Positions 19,342 through 27,729 of a stretch of 52,043 nt of DNA are shown piece after piece. The translations under genes and the position numbers were made by a program. Location of the stretch: assembly GCA_002840765.1 (NCBI GenBank), contig PHCE01000024.1, positions 50,098 to 102,140 on the forward strand. The letters run 5' to 3'. This stretch comes from Betaproteobacteria bacterium HGW-Betaproteobacteria-7 (GTDB lineage: Bacteria; Pseudomonadota; Gammaproteobacteria; Burkholderiales; Rhodocyclaceae). Position 1 is the first letter of the stretch, and each line of letters opens with the position of its first letter. Below the pieces are notes generated by a model. That model was not told the origin of the DNA. It worked only from the letters and a program-made list of their open reading frames with translations, and searched no databases.

Positions 19342-20400
19342 ATGAGCGAAACAAGTTTTTTGGGATCAAGGGTACTGGTTGTCGGCGGAGCAGGTTTTGT
19401 CGGCAGCAATCTGGTCCATCAGCTTCTCGAGCAGGATCCGCGGGAAATCGTCGTTGTCGATAACCTCATTTCCTCCGATGTGTCGAACATTCCCTCGGAT
19501 TCAAGGGTTCGTTTCGTCTTCGGTTCGATCACGGACGACCGGATCCTGGCCGCACTGCCGACTGATCTCGACTACGCATTTCACTTGGCATGCTTCCACG
19601 GTAATCAGTCGTCCATTGCCGACCCGTTTGCCGACCACGACAACAACACCTATACGTCGTTAAAGCTCTTCGACCGCCTGAAGGAGATCAAGGGCCTCAA
19701 GAAGGTCGTCTACGCGGCAGCGGCCTGTGCGGTGGCGGAAAAGACCTACGACGCTCCGACGGCCACCACGGAAGATCAGCCAGTCACCCTCTATCACGAC
19801 AGTCCGTACTCCATTTCCAAGATCATTGGCGAGTTGTACGGCAATTTTTACTTCCAGCAACACAAGCTACCGTTTGTGAAGGCGCGCTTTTCCAACGTCT
19901 ACGGTCCCCGCGAGATTCTCGGGGCCGGACAGTGGCGGGGGACCGTTCATACCGTTTGGCGCAATGTCACGCCGACATTCATCTGGCGCTCGCTGTGCGG
20001 TGAGGCCTTGCCTCTGGACAACGGCGGCAATGCCAGTCGGGACTTCATCTTCGTCGAGGACATGGCGCGTGGCCTGATGGCATGCGCACTGAAGGGAGCG
20101 CCGGGGGGCGTCTATAACCTCGCGACGGGTCGTGAAACCAGCATTCTCGAACTGGCAACGATCATCAATGAGTACACCGGCAACACCACGCCGCTTGACC
20201 TTCGTCCTGCCCGTGACTGGGATCGTTCCGGAAAACGCTTTGCCTCAACAGAGAAGGCAGCGCGCGAGCTCGGATTCGCCGCCCAAGTCGATATTGGCGA
20301 GGGTCTGCGCCGCACTGTCGAATGGACCAAGGCAAATCAGGACCTGATCAAGCGCAGCATCGCCAAGCATGGCAAGCTGATGGCACAGGCGGCGGCCTGA
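19342..20400 (+). CDS. wbmF: WbmF-like SDR nucleotide-sugar enzyme
   Basis: A 352-residue extended SDR: GGAGFVGSNLVHQLLEQ, LACFHGNQSSIADPFADHDNN, AAACAVAEKTYD, SPYSISKIIGE, and FSNVYGPREILGAGQWRGT. The HGNQSSI and EILGAG.WRGT segments are those I recall for Bordetella WbmF. It has NSGK-type residues late (DRSGKRFAS) and a C-terminal VEWTKANQD helix. With WbmH and WbmG it would convert UDP-ManNAc3NAcA towards the L-galacto isomer. The ATG at 19342 has AGGG nine bases upstream; the TTG at 19333 is less likely. Confidence 0.88.
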   Translation: MSETSFLGSRVLVVGGAGFVGSNLVHQLLEQDPREIVVVDNLISSDVSNIPSDSRVRFVFGSITDDRILAALPTDLDYAFHLACFHGNQSSIADPFADHDNNTYTSLKLFDRLKEIKGLKKVVYAAAACAVAEKTYDAPTATTEDQPVTLYHDSPYSISKIIGELYGNFYFQQHKLPFVKARFSNVYGPREILGAGQWRGTVHTVWRNVTPTFIWRSLCGEALPLDNGGNASRDFIFVEDMARGLMACALKGAPGGVYNLATGRETSILELATIINEYTGNTTPLDLRPARDWDRSGKRFASTEKAARELGFAAQVDIGEGLRRTVEWTKANQDLIKRSIAKHGKLMAQAAA

Positions 20401-20426
20401 CTGGCGCGCCTGCGCGCACTACTCCA

Positions 20427-21551
20427 ATGACTTACAAGGTCGACGCGGTGGTTGTAGGGGCTGGGGTGGTTGGCTTGGCATGTGCCGTGCGGCTGGCCAG
20501 GCTCGGCTTACAGACGGTGGTTCTGGAGAAGGAAAGTCGGATAGGGCAGGGGATCAGTTCACGGAGCAGCGAAGTGATTCATGCCGGCCTTTATTACCCT
20601 CTCGGTTCGCTCAAGGCCCGGCTTTGCCGGCGTGGAGCCGATATGCTGTACCGTTATTGCGAACGCCGATCGGTTACGCACCGCAAGGTCGGAAAATTTG
20701 TAGTGGCGGTCGAAGAAGGCCAAATCCACGCCCTGGAGGTTATCGCCAGCCGGGCACGCCAGAACAGCTGCCGCGTCGATTTAATCAGCGGTCGTCAAGC
20801 CGTCATGCTTGAACCCGAACTCCGGTGTGCGGCGGCACTGCATTCGCTCGATACGGGAATTATCGACAGTCACGGGTTGATGGAAGCGCTGCTGGGAGAG
20901 TTCGAGTCTGCCGGGGGGATCTTTGCGAGATGCTCCGCATTAAGGAGCGGGCACTTTGAGTCTCAAGGTGCGGTGCTCGAACTCGACGATGGCGAGAGTA
21001 CCCGCGTGACAACACGCCATGTCGTTAATGCGGCGGGTATCGATGCTCCTCTCGTTGCCGGAATGTTCGAAGACTTTCCCGATCAGTACATTCCGCAGCG
21101 ATGTTTTGCCAAGGGAACCTATTTTTCCCTGAGTGGAAAGAGTCCCTTCTCCCGAATGATCTATCCGGTTCCCGAATCCGGAGGCTTGGGCGTTCACCTC
21201 ACGATAGATCTTCAAGGGCAGGCGCGTTTCGGCCCCGACGTCGAATGGGTGATCGTGCCAGAGTATAATGTTGCCCCGAGTAAGCGGCGTCAGTTCTACG
21301 ATGCGATCCGAAGCTATTGGCCCAACTGTTCAGAGGATCGTTTGAATCCGGGCTATGCGGGAGTCAGGCCGAAACTCGGGACTCCGGCTAGTTTTGCCGA
21401 TGACTTTGTAATCCAGTCTTCGGAAACCCATGGTGTTGCAGGATTGATCAATCTTTTTGGCATCGAGTCTCCAGGCCTGACGTCTTGTCTGGCCATTGCA
21501 GATGAAGTCGCGGCCCGGCTTGGGCTGAATGAGTTGAAGGACGAAGAATGA
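20427..21551 (+). CDS. FAD-dependent oxidoreductase, LhgO-like (DAO fold)
   Basis: A 374-residue flavoprotein with the dinucleotide motif VVVGAGVVGLACAVRLARLG followed by VLEKES, then SSRSSEVIHAGLYYP, a hallmark of L-2-hydroxyglutarate dehydrogenases/oxidases. GVRPKLG and LFGIESPGLTSCLAIADEVA near the C-terminus also match that family. The family oxidises 2-hydroxy acids, passing electrons to FAD. Here it sits inside a nucleotide-sugar operon, so a role in sugar oxidation or in recycling a 2-hydroxyacid by-product of the 3-dehydrogenase step is possible but unproven. The ATG at 20427 begins the conserved segment. No good Shine-Dalgarno is visible, and the frame is open into wbmF. Its stop overlaps the next gene. 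Confidence 0.82.
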   Translation: MTYKVDAVVVGAGVVGLACAVRLARLGLQTVVLEKESRIGQGISSRSSEVIHAGLYYPLGSLKARLCRRGADMLYRYCERRSVTHRKVGKFVVAVEEGQIHALEVIASRARQNSCRVDLISGRQAVMLEPELRCAAALHSLDTGIIDSHGLMEALLGEFESAGGIFARCSALRSGHFESQGAVLELDDGESTRVTTRHVVNAAGIDAPLVAGMFEDFPDQYIPQRCFAKGTYFSLSGKSPFSRMIYPVPESGGLGVHLTIDLQGQARFGPDVEWVIVPEYNVAPSKRRQFYDAIRSYWPNCSEDRLNPGYAGVRPKLGTPASFADDFVIQSSETHGVAGLINLFGIESPGLTSCLAIADEVAARLGLNELKDEE

Positions 21552-22528
21552 ATTCATTAAAGCATGCGAAGGTACTAGTGATCGGTGGGGCTGGCTTTAT
21601 CGGCAGCCACGTGGTCGGTGAACTGTTGAAGACCGATGTCGGCCAGGTTCTGGTATATGACAATTTTGCCCGCGGCAAGCGCGACTACCTTGCCCCGTAT
21701 CTTGACGACCCACGTTGCAGCCTTTACCAGAACGGTGCTGACATCCGTGAGGTCGACTTGCTGGACGATGCGATGCGAGGCTGTGATTACGTCATTCACC
21801 TGGCTGCAATGTGGCTCTTGCACTGCAAGGATTTTCCGCGGACGGCTTTTCACGTGAATATTGAGGGCACATTCAACGTCCTGGAGGCATGCGTGAAGAA
21901 CAAGATCAAGCGCCTCGTTTACTCGTCGTCGGCCTCTGTATACGGCGATGCGGTCGAAGTGCCGATGACCGAAAACCACCCTTTCATGAACCGAAATTTC
22001 TATGGGGCATCGAAAATTGCTGGGGAAGCCATGTGCCGGGCCTTTCATGATCGTTATGGGCTCTCCTACGTCGGATTGCGCTACATGAACGTCTATGGTC
22101 CGCATCAGGACCAGACCGCCGCATATACCGGTGTAATCCCGATCATGCTCAACAAGATCGATGCAAACGAAGCGCCTGTAATCAATGGCGATGGCACCCA
22201 AGCTTACGACTTCATCGACGTCGAAGACGTGGCACGCTGCAATGTTCTGGCACTCCAGTCGGAAGCAAACGACGAGTTTTACAATGTGGGTTCCGGCATA
22301 CAGACCAGCATCAAGCAACTATGTGATCTCATCCTGGAGCTGAAGCAATCCACGCTTCAGGTTACCTACAAACCGTACCATCCTGACGATGCCCGCCGCC
22401 TTGTGCAGAACCGCATCGGTTGCCCGGAGAAGGCTGAGGCCGACTTGGGCTTCAAGTACAAATACGGATTGAGTGAAGGGCTGCAAAAACTGATTGCCTG
22501 GCGGGATGCAAACAATGGTCGATTCTGA
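21548..22528 (+). CDS. NAD-dependent epimerase/dehydratase (GalE-like extended SDR)
   Basis: A 326-residue extended SDR with [52 protein letters not shown] with the catalytic Tyr/Lys, RYMNVYGPHQDQTAAYTGVIP and DGTQAYDFIDVEDVAR. It resembles UDP-glucose/UDP-GlcNAc 4-epimerases and UDP-glucuronate-type epimerases in polysaccharide clusters. The AAMWLLHCKDFPR segment is characteristic of one subgroup whose substrate I cannot name. It is translationally coupled to the preceding oxidoreductase (ATGA overlap) and its end overlaps the methyltransferase start by 14 bases. Confidence 0.85.
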   Translation: MNSLKHAKVLVIGGAGFIGSHVVGELLKTDVGQVLVYDNFARGKRDYLAPYLDDPRCSLYQNGADIREVDLLDDAMRGCDYVIHLAAMWLLHCKDFPRTAFHVNIEGTFNVLEACVKNKIKRLVYSSSASVYGDAVEVPMTENHPFMNRNFYGASKIAGEAMCRAFHDRYGLSYVGLRYMNVYGPHQDQTAAYTGVIPIMLNKIDANEAPVINGDGTQAYDFIDVEDVARCNVLALQSEANDEFYNVGSGIQTSIKQLCDLILELKQSTLQVTYKPYHPDDARRLVQNRIGCPEKAEADLGFKYKYGLSEGLQKLIAWRDANNGRF

Positions 22529-23405
22529 AGTTTCTCCAGAGCCGCGGCTTAATATCCGGCGTGAAGAGCGATCACTATCTCCTCGGGAGCTTATTTCCGC
22601 TCGATGTGCGGAAGCGCTGGGTTTGGATGATCTATTGCCGTACCTTGCTTCGCCAGATTCGTATGCGCCCTTGCAGCGCCAAATTGGGAGTGATGAGTTA
22701 ACGGACTCGGAGGGAAATTGCTATCCACTCCGCGGTGAACTTCCGCTCCTTATCCCATCTCGACTACAAGGATTTTATACAGATCATATTGATATCTCAT
22801 CTGACGCAGTCACGGATTCGTTTATGCAATATTTCTTCCTGTCTGCAGTCAAGCAGTCTGGAGGGGTGGGCGAGATTAATGCTGCGTCGGACGATGTCCA
22901 TTACCAGCGCCATTTGTTCCGGATGAAGGATTTTCTCAGTTCTGCACGGGGTCTGACTCTTGACGTGGGATGTGACGATCCGGTGCTCGGCGCGGCATTG
23001 TTGCCAGAGTCTGCAAAGTATGTCGGGCTAGATCCGTTTTGCAGACGACTCGCCCCCTTCCGGGTTATTGGCTTTGGCGAACAGTTGCCATTTTGCGATG
23101 CGTCGTTCGAAGCCGTGGTGTTCAATACGAGCTTGGATCACATCCTCGACTGGCGGCGTGCGCTCAATGAGGCCAGCAGAGTACTGGCTCCGGGTGGGGT
23201 GCTCTATGTCAGTACGCTCGTCTGGACTGATCGTGCAGACTTGGTCACCGACGCAGTCCATTTTCATCATTTCCGGGACTATGAAATTTTTGGGGCGCTC
23301 CAGAACTGGAACGTTGTCGACCAGCGTAGATATGACTATAAGGGTGCGTCGCATCGCCACGGACTCTACGTCTCGGCGCGCAAGCCCGGACCAGTGGTTT
23401 TCTGA
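22515..23405 (+). CDS. SAM-dependent methyltransferase with Trm112-like N-terminus
   Basis: A 296-residue protein. Residues about 35-90 (LLPYLASPDSYAPLQ...DSEGNCYPLRGELPLLIPS) resemble the Trm112-type small domain found ahead of some class I methyltransferases. From about residue 145 the SAM fold begins with LTLDVGCDDPVLGAALL, then PFCDASFEAVVFNTSLDHILDW and ASRVLAPGGVLYVST. The glycine loop is DVGCDDPVLG rather than the common D.G.G.G, so SAM binding is probable but atypical. ATG codons occur at 22506 and 22515; I prefer 22515 because GGCGGG lies about eight bases upstream. The acceptor is unknown; a sugar or a lipid-linked glycan is likely from context. Confidence 0.75.
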   Translation: MVDSEVSPEPRLNIRREERSLSPRELISARCAEALGLDDLLPYLASPDSYAPLQRQIGSDELTDSEGNCYPLRGELPLLIPSRLQGFYTDHIDISSDAVTDSFMQYFFLSAVKQSGGVGEINAASDDVHYQRHLFRMKDFLSSARGLTLDVGCDDPVLGAALLPESAKYVGLDPFCRRLAPFRVIGFGEQLPFCDASFEAVVFNTSLDHILDWRRALNEASRVLAPGGVLYVSTLVWTDRADLVTDAVHFHHFRDYEIFGALQNWNVVDQRRYDYKGASHRHGLYVSARKPGPVVF

Positions 23406-23410
23406 ATCCT

Positions 23411-25300
23411 ATGTGCGGATTGGCGGGTCAGGTCAGGTTCAACGGTCAACCGGTTACGGTGGAGACCTTGAAAGGTATGGGCGATGCGATTGCTCATAGA
23501 GGGCCTGATGGCGAAGGCTATTGGGCGGTCGGTTCAGTCGGTCTGGTTCATCGCCGCCTTGCGATTATCGACCTGTCAGATGCGGCCAGCCAGCCAATGG
23601 TATCGCCAGATGGACAATCAGTGCTGGCTTACAATGGTGAGGTCTACAATTTTCGCGAATTGCGGCATGAGCTAGAAACGCTCGGTTATCGCTTCCGGTC
23701 CACTAGCGATACCGAGGTCGTGCTGAATGCGCTAATAGAGTGGGGTGTTGGGGCACTCACCCGATTCAATGGCATGTTCGCCTTGGCATGGTGGGACGTC
23801 AGGCGTCGGTCGATGTTGCTGGCGCGTGATCGATATGGAATAAAGCCGCTCTACTACGCGGCACGTTCGGATGGGGTTGCATTCGGATCAGAGCAGAAAG
23901 CAATCCTTGCGCTACCAGATTTTAGGCGCCGCCTCGATCATCAAGCCCTGATCGAGTACTTCACCTTCCAGAATATCTTTACAGACAGAACCCTGATCGA
24001 AGGGGTTCGTATCCTTCCAGCTGGGCATTACATTCACCTCAGTCAGTCCCGTGGGTTTGATGCAGTTAAGCCGGTACAGTATTGGGATTTTGATTTTAGG
24101 GAACCCGATTCCCCTCGGGACTCTCGTGAATATGAGGAGGAACTGGATCGGCTTTTCAACGCGGCCGTATCCCGGCAATTGGTGTCCGACGTCGAATTGG
24201 GCTGCTACCTCAGTGGCGGAATGGATTCAGGGTCGATTGCTGCGGTGGCATCGCGCGATCACCCTTACCTCAAGACATTCACCTGTGGTTTTGATCTGCG
24301 CTCAGCCTCGGGTCTCGAACTTGCGTTCGACGAGCGGGAGCAGGCAGAGTACATGTCGTACTGCTTCCGGACAGAGCACTATGAAATGGTATTAAAGGCT
24401 GGTGACATGGAACGGGTCATGCCGAAGATCGCTTGGCATCTCGAGGAGCCGCGTGTCGGGCAGTGCTATCCAAATTTCTATGCGGCGAAGCTTGCGTCGA
24501 AGTTTGTCAAGGTAGTGCTCAGCGGAGCTGGAGGCGACGAATTGTTTGGCGGATATCCATGGCGCTACTACCGCGCAGTCGTTAACGATGACTTCGAACA
24601 CTACGTCGACAAGTACTATGAATTTTGGCAGAGACTGATTCCAAATAGTCTGCTCAAGGATGTATTTGCACCAATTGCTGCATCATTTGGATCGATGTGG
24701 ACAAGAGATATTTTCAGGGACGTGTTTCAGCATCATGCAAGCGAACTGGTGCGCCCCGAGGATTACATCAACCATTCTCTATATTTTGAGGCTAAGACGT
24801 TTCTCCATGGCTTGCTCGTGGTTGAAGACAAGCTGAGCATGGCGCACGGCCTCGAAAGCCGAGTTCCATTCCTGGACAACGATCTCGTGGACTTCGCGAT
24901 GGTTTGTCCGGTGCATCTGAAACTGAATAATCTTGCTAATGTCATTCGGATCAATGAAAACGAGCCTGGTGACAAAGCTAGCATCTATTACTCGAGAACC
25001 AAGGATGGGAAGAAGATCCTGCGGGACGTCATGCAGCGGCATATTCCGCCGGAGATTGCATCGGCGGAAAAGCAGGGTTTCTCCGCGCCCGATGCAAGCT
25101 GGTTCAGGGGGGAAAGCATTGAGTTTGTCAAGCGATCGCTCCTTGTTGGTGACCCAGCCATCTACCAGTTGTTGGATCGCACTGTCGTCAAGCGTTTGAT
25201 TGATGAGCATCTCACAGGGAAGACAAACCGGCGTTTGCTGATTTGGTCCCTACTAAATGTTGAGGCTTGGTTGCAGCAGGCCAACTGCGAACTTGCTTAG
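23411..25300 (+). CDS. asnB: AsnB-like glutamine amidotransferase 1 (probable uronic-acid amidase-synthetase)
   Basis: A 629-residue class II glutamine amidotransferase/asparagine synthetase. MCGLAGQV gives the N-terminal nucleophile Cys2, followed by AHRGPDGEGYW, RRLAIIDLS and AYNGEVYNFREL. The synthetase half has the PP-loop CYLSGGMDSGSIAAV and LSGAGGDELFGGYPWRYY, and EDKLSMAHGLESRVPFLD. Classical AsnB makes asparagine, but homologues in O-antigen clusters (WbpS, Bordetella WbmE) are assigned to amidation of uronic-acid carboxyls. Close to Wlb/Wbm genes, formation of a diacetamido-galacturonamide is the natural guess. It starts six bases after the methyltransferase stop. It is the first of three such genes in the window. 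Confidence 0.88.
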   Translation: MCGLAGQVRFNGQPVTVETLKGMGDAIAHRGPDGEGYWAVGSVGLVHRRLAIIDLSDAASQPMVSPDGQSVLAYNGEVYNFRELRHELETLGYRFRSTSDTEVVLNALIEWGVGALTRFNGMFALAWWDVRRRSMLLARDRYGIKPLYYAARSDGVAFGSEQKAILALPDFRRRLDHQALIEYFTFQNIFTDRTLIEGVRILPAGHYIHLSQSRGFDAVKPVQYWDFDFREPDSPRDSREYEEELDRLFNAAVSRQLVSDVELGCYLSGGMDSGSIAAVASRDHPYLKTFTCGFDLRSASGLELAFDEREQAEYMSYCFRTEHYEMVLKAGDMERVMPKIAWHLEEPRVGQCYPNFYAAKLASKFVKVVLSGAGGDELFGGYPWRYYRAVVNDDFEHYVDKYYEFWQRLIPNSLLKDVFAPIAASFGSMWTRDIFRDVFQHHASELVRPEDYINHSLYFEAKTFLHGLLVVEDKLSMAHGLESRVPFLDNDLVDFAMVCPVHLKLNNLANVIRINENEPGDKASIYYSRTKDGKKILRDVMQRHIPPEIASAEKQGFSAPDASWFRGESIEFVKRSLLVGDPAIYQLLDRTVVKRLIDEHLTGKTNRRLLIWSLLNVEAWLQQANCELA

Positions 25301-25309
25301 GTGACTTCA

Positions 25310-26179
25310 ATGCAGAAAGTGCTGATCACTGGGTCGTCTGGACATCTTGGGGGGCGGGCCATGAGCCTGCTGCGAACCCGCTTTGAAGTCCATGCCATCG
25401 TCCGCGCCAAGCCTACGACGCGGTGTGCCGACGTCACATATCACGAGATTGATTTATCTCGCGACTGGTCGCCTCGCTTACTTCCCGAACGGATGGATAC
25501 GGTCATTCATCTCGCTCAGTCTAGGAACTACCGCGATTTTCCCGCCAGCGCTAAAGAAACCTACCAAGTCAACACCGGTTCGACAGCGCTTCTGCTCAAT
25601 TATGCACAGCTGGCTGGCGTAACTCGTTTTGTTCTCGCATCGACCGGTGGGCTCTATGAGCCTAGCGCTGCCGTTATCAACGAAAAAACGCCGGTAAATC
25701 CGCCGCAGGGGGAGCTAGCATATTACTTCCGTACCAAGTTGGCGGCAGAGCTGCTCTCAGAACCGTATTCAACCTTGTTCGACGTTACGGTCCTACGCCC
25801 GTTTTTCATATACGGGCTTGGTCAATCAGCGGAGAAGCTGATTTCTCGTCTGATTGCATCGGTCCGACATGGCAGGCCTATCAAGTTAAATGGAGAGGAT
25901 GGCCTAAGGATCAACCCAATACATATTGACGATGCAGCTGAGTTGCTTTCTGTTCTCCTTGAAACGAACGGTTCAAGAACGTTGAATGTGGCTGGACCAG
26001 ATACGGTGTCTATCCGCCAGATTGCAGAGATTACGGGACAGTTCTTCGGGGTTTCTCCTGTCTTTGATTGTGTAGAAGGTGATGGTGTCATGATCGTTGC
26101 AGATCACCGACCAGTGTCGTCTCTGTTGGGGAGGCCGATGACTGCTTTTGTCGATGGTTTAAGGTCCCTCATCAGATGA
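25310..26179 (+). CDS. NAD(P)-dependent sugar epimerase/reductase (SDR)
   Basis: A 289-residue extended SDR: VLITGSSGHLGGRAMSLL, VIHLAQSRNYRDFP, LASTGGLYEP in the Ser/Thr strand, AYYFRTKLAAELL with the Tyr/Lys pair (YxxxK read as YFRTK), and VLRPFFIYGLGQS. NPIHIDDAAELL is the usual late motif. The substrate is unknown; it is likely another nucleotide-sugar reductase or epimerase. The frame opens with a GTG at 25301 immediately after the asnB stop. I prefer the ATG at 25310, which begins the conserved beta strand. It overlaps the next gene by four bases. Confidence 0.8.
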   Translation: MQKVLITGSSGHLGGRAMSLLRTRFEVHAIVRAKPTTRCADVTYHEIDLSRDWSPRLLPERMDTVIHLAQSRNYRDFPASAKETYQVNTGSTALLLNYAQLAGVTRFVLASTGGLYEPSAAVINEKTPVNPPQGELAYYFRTKLAAELLSEPYSTLFDVTVLRPFFIYGLGQSAEKLISRLIASVRHGRPIKLNGEDGLRINPIHIDDAAELLSVLLETNGSRTLNVAGPDTVSIRQIAEITGQFFGVSPVFDCVEGDGVMIVADHRPVSSLLGRPMTAFVDGLRSLIR

Positions 26180-26943
26180 GCAATAAAGGAAAAAAATTTC
26201 GGTTTTCGCGTGACACCTTTGTCGAATTGCTGCTAGCACTCAAACAGGCAGAATACCGCTTCCTTTCGTTTGAAGATGTGCAAGGTGCAGGAGTACAACT
26301 CGGCGGAAAATCCTGCGTGCTTCGGCATGATGTTGACGTCAGCATGGATTTTGCGCTCGACATGGCGCAGCTTGAAAATGAGCTGGGTGTACGGGCAACG
26401 TATTTTGTGATGCTCAGGTCTCCGCTTTACAACCTGATGAGCCGTCACGCTTCGGAAAGGCTCGCGCAACTGGTTTCGCTTGGGCACCATATTGGCCTGC
26501 ATTTTGATGCAGGTTTTGTCCTTGACTCAGAGAAGGATCTGGAGCGCGAACTGGTTTTTGAGCTCGGCGTTTTGTCTGACTTAGTCGGCGATAGTATTCG
26601 TGCGTTTTCTTTTCACCAGCCGAGCGACAAGGCGATTCGTATGCGCGTTGCGCTCCCGGGAGTAATTAACACCTATAACCCCGATCAGTTGCAAGAGTAC
26701 AGATACATCTCTGATTCGAACCGGGTGTGGCGCGAGGTTGACCCCTTCGATTTGATCGCTAGCGGCATGAAGCACCTTCACATCCTGTTGCACCCTGTAT
26801 GGTGGATGTGCTCAAGTGAGAATGTTTATGACTGCTGGGATCAGGCAATCAACAGGAACTTTGAGTCTACTCAAATTCAGCTGCTTTCGACTGAGCGTGC
26901 TTTCGGGCCTGCTCGGAAGCTTGTTCTCACGAGGCTATCCTGA
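26176..26943 (+). CDS. polysaccharide deacetylase-like (NodB-fold) protein
   Basis: A 255-residue protein with the NodB-homology metal-site pattern: SCVLRHDVDVSMD near residues 46-57 (His51-Asp52 and Asp54), then GHHIGLHFDAGF, FSFHQPS and HILLHPVWWM. This is the variant seen in small single-domain proteins of O-antigen clusters rather than the classical chitin deacetylase. Function is probably metal-dependent removal of an acyl group from a sugar or lipid-linked intermediate, but activity is unproven. It is coupled to the preceding SDR (ATGA) and to the small ORF that follows (TGATG). Confidence 0.75.
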   Translation: MSNKGKKFRFSRDTFVELLLALKQAEYRFLSFEDVQGAGVQLGGKSCVLRHDVDVSMDFALDMAQLENELGVRATYFVMLRSPLYNLMSRHASERLAQLVSLGHHIGLHFDAGFVLDSEKDLERELVFELGVLSDLVGDSIRAFSFHQPSDKAIRMRVALPGVINTYNPDQLQEYRYISDSNRVWREVDPFDLIASGMKHLHILLHPVWWMCSSENVYDCWDQAINRNFESTQIQLLSTERAFGPARKLVLTRLS

Positions 26944-27221
26944 TGTTGGCTTATCGTGAAATCCTCGCTATTGAAGGGTTTCTCGCCCACGCTGGAGCCG
27001 TTTCTTGCGGGGGGCGGCGAACGCCTGAGGGGGGACGCTTCTACTGGTCGATGCCGGTTATCGGTATTTACGGCCATATCAGAATGCTACAACTGCTATT
27101 GTCATCGGCCTTCTACATCGAGGGCGACGAAGTTAACGTGCCCATCACCCATCGCTTAAGATCACATGCCGTGACTGCCCAGAATTACCGTGAGGTGGAC
27201 GGGGGGCGTAATGCAGTCTGA
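26943..27221 (+). CDS. hypothetical 92-residue protein
   Basis: An open frame beginning in the stop of the deacetylase-like gene (TGATG) and ending 11 bases inside the GNAT gene, the tight overlap style of its neighbours. Its codons look like coding sequence, with no run of rare codons. I recognise no family. The sequence has a weakly hydrophobic middle (MPVIGIYGHIRMLQLLLSSAFYI split over two stretches) but no clear signal peptide. The other two plus frames are interrupted or implausible, so it could also be the remnant of a decayed gene. It fills what would otherwise be a 267-base gap. Confidence 0.4.
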   Translation: MLAYREILAIEGFLAHAGAVSCGGRRTPEGGRFYWSMPVIGIYGHIRMLQLLLSSAFYIEGDEVNVPITHRLRSHAVTAQNYREVDGGRNAV

Positions 27222-27729
27222 GCGAATTTGCTTGCGGCCCTTGAGGGTGGCTGACAAGGGGCTTCTATATGAGTGGATTATCGATCGCGAGCTAGTTATG
27301 CTGAATTCGGCATTCCATCCGGTTTCCGAGCTGGATCACGAAGCATGGGTCGCGGCGATGATGAATAAGCGTTCTGACCTCGTGATTTTCGTGATTGAGG
27401 ATTCGTCAAACGCAGCAGCCATCGGTACTTGCCAGTTGCTCAATATCAACTGGCGCCACCGTAGCGCGGAATTGCAGATACGTATCGGCAATGCCTCCAG
27501 CCGGGGGCGCGGGTTGGGTACCGAGGCTGTGCGTCTCTTGTGCCAATTCGCATTTGCTGACCTTAATCTGCATCGCATTTATCTTCATGTGTTCGCAAAC
27601 AACGCACGGGCGATTGGTGCCTACGAGAAGGCTGGCTTCGTTCGGGAGGGCTTGCTTCGTGACGCTGCGCATATTGATGGGCAATGGGTCGACATTGTTC
27701 CAATGGGGTTGATTCGTGAGTACGCATAA
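27211..27729 (+). CDS. GNAT-family N-acetyltransferase (RimJ/PseH-like)
   Basis: A 172-residue GCN5-related acetyltransferase. It has ICLRPLRVADKGLLYEWI at the start and the acetyl-CoA loop SSRGRGLGTEAVRLL (residues 97-110). LNLHRIYLHVFANNARAIGAYEKAGF is the motif B pattern, followed by GLLRDAAHIDGQWVD. Such proteins in polysaccharide clusters acetylate amino-sugar nucleotides. The ATG at 27211 has a G-rich GGGGGG Shine-Dalgarno at 27201-27206; the GTG at 27190 is open but worse. The stop overlaps the WbqC-like gene by 14 bases. Confidence 0.87.
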   Translation: MQSERICLRPLRVADKGLLYEWIIDRELVMLNSAFHPVSELDHEAWVAAMMNKRSDLVIFVIEDSSNAAAIGTCQLLNINWRHRSAELQIRIGNASSRGRGLGTEAVRLLCQFAFADLNLHRIYLHVFANNARAIGAYEKAGFVREGLLRDAAHIDGQWVDIVPMGLIREYA

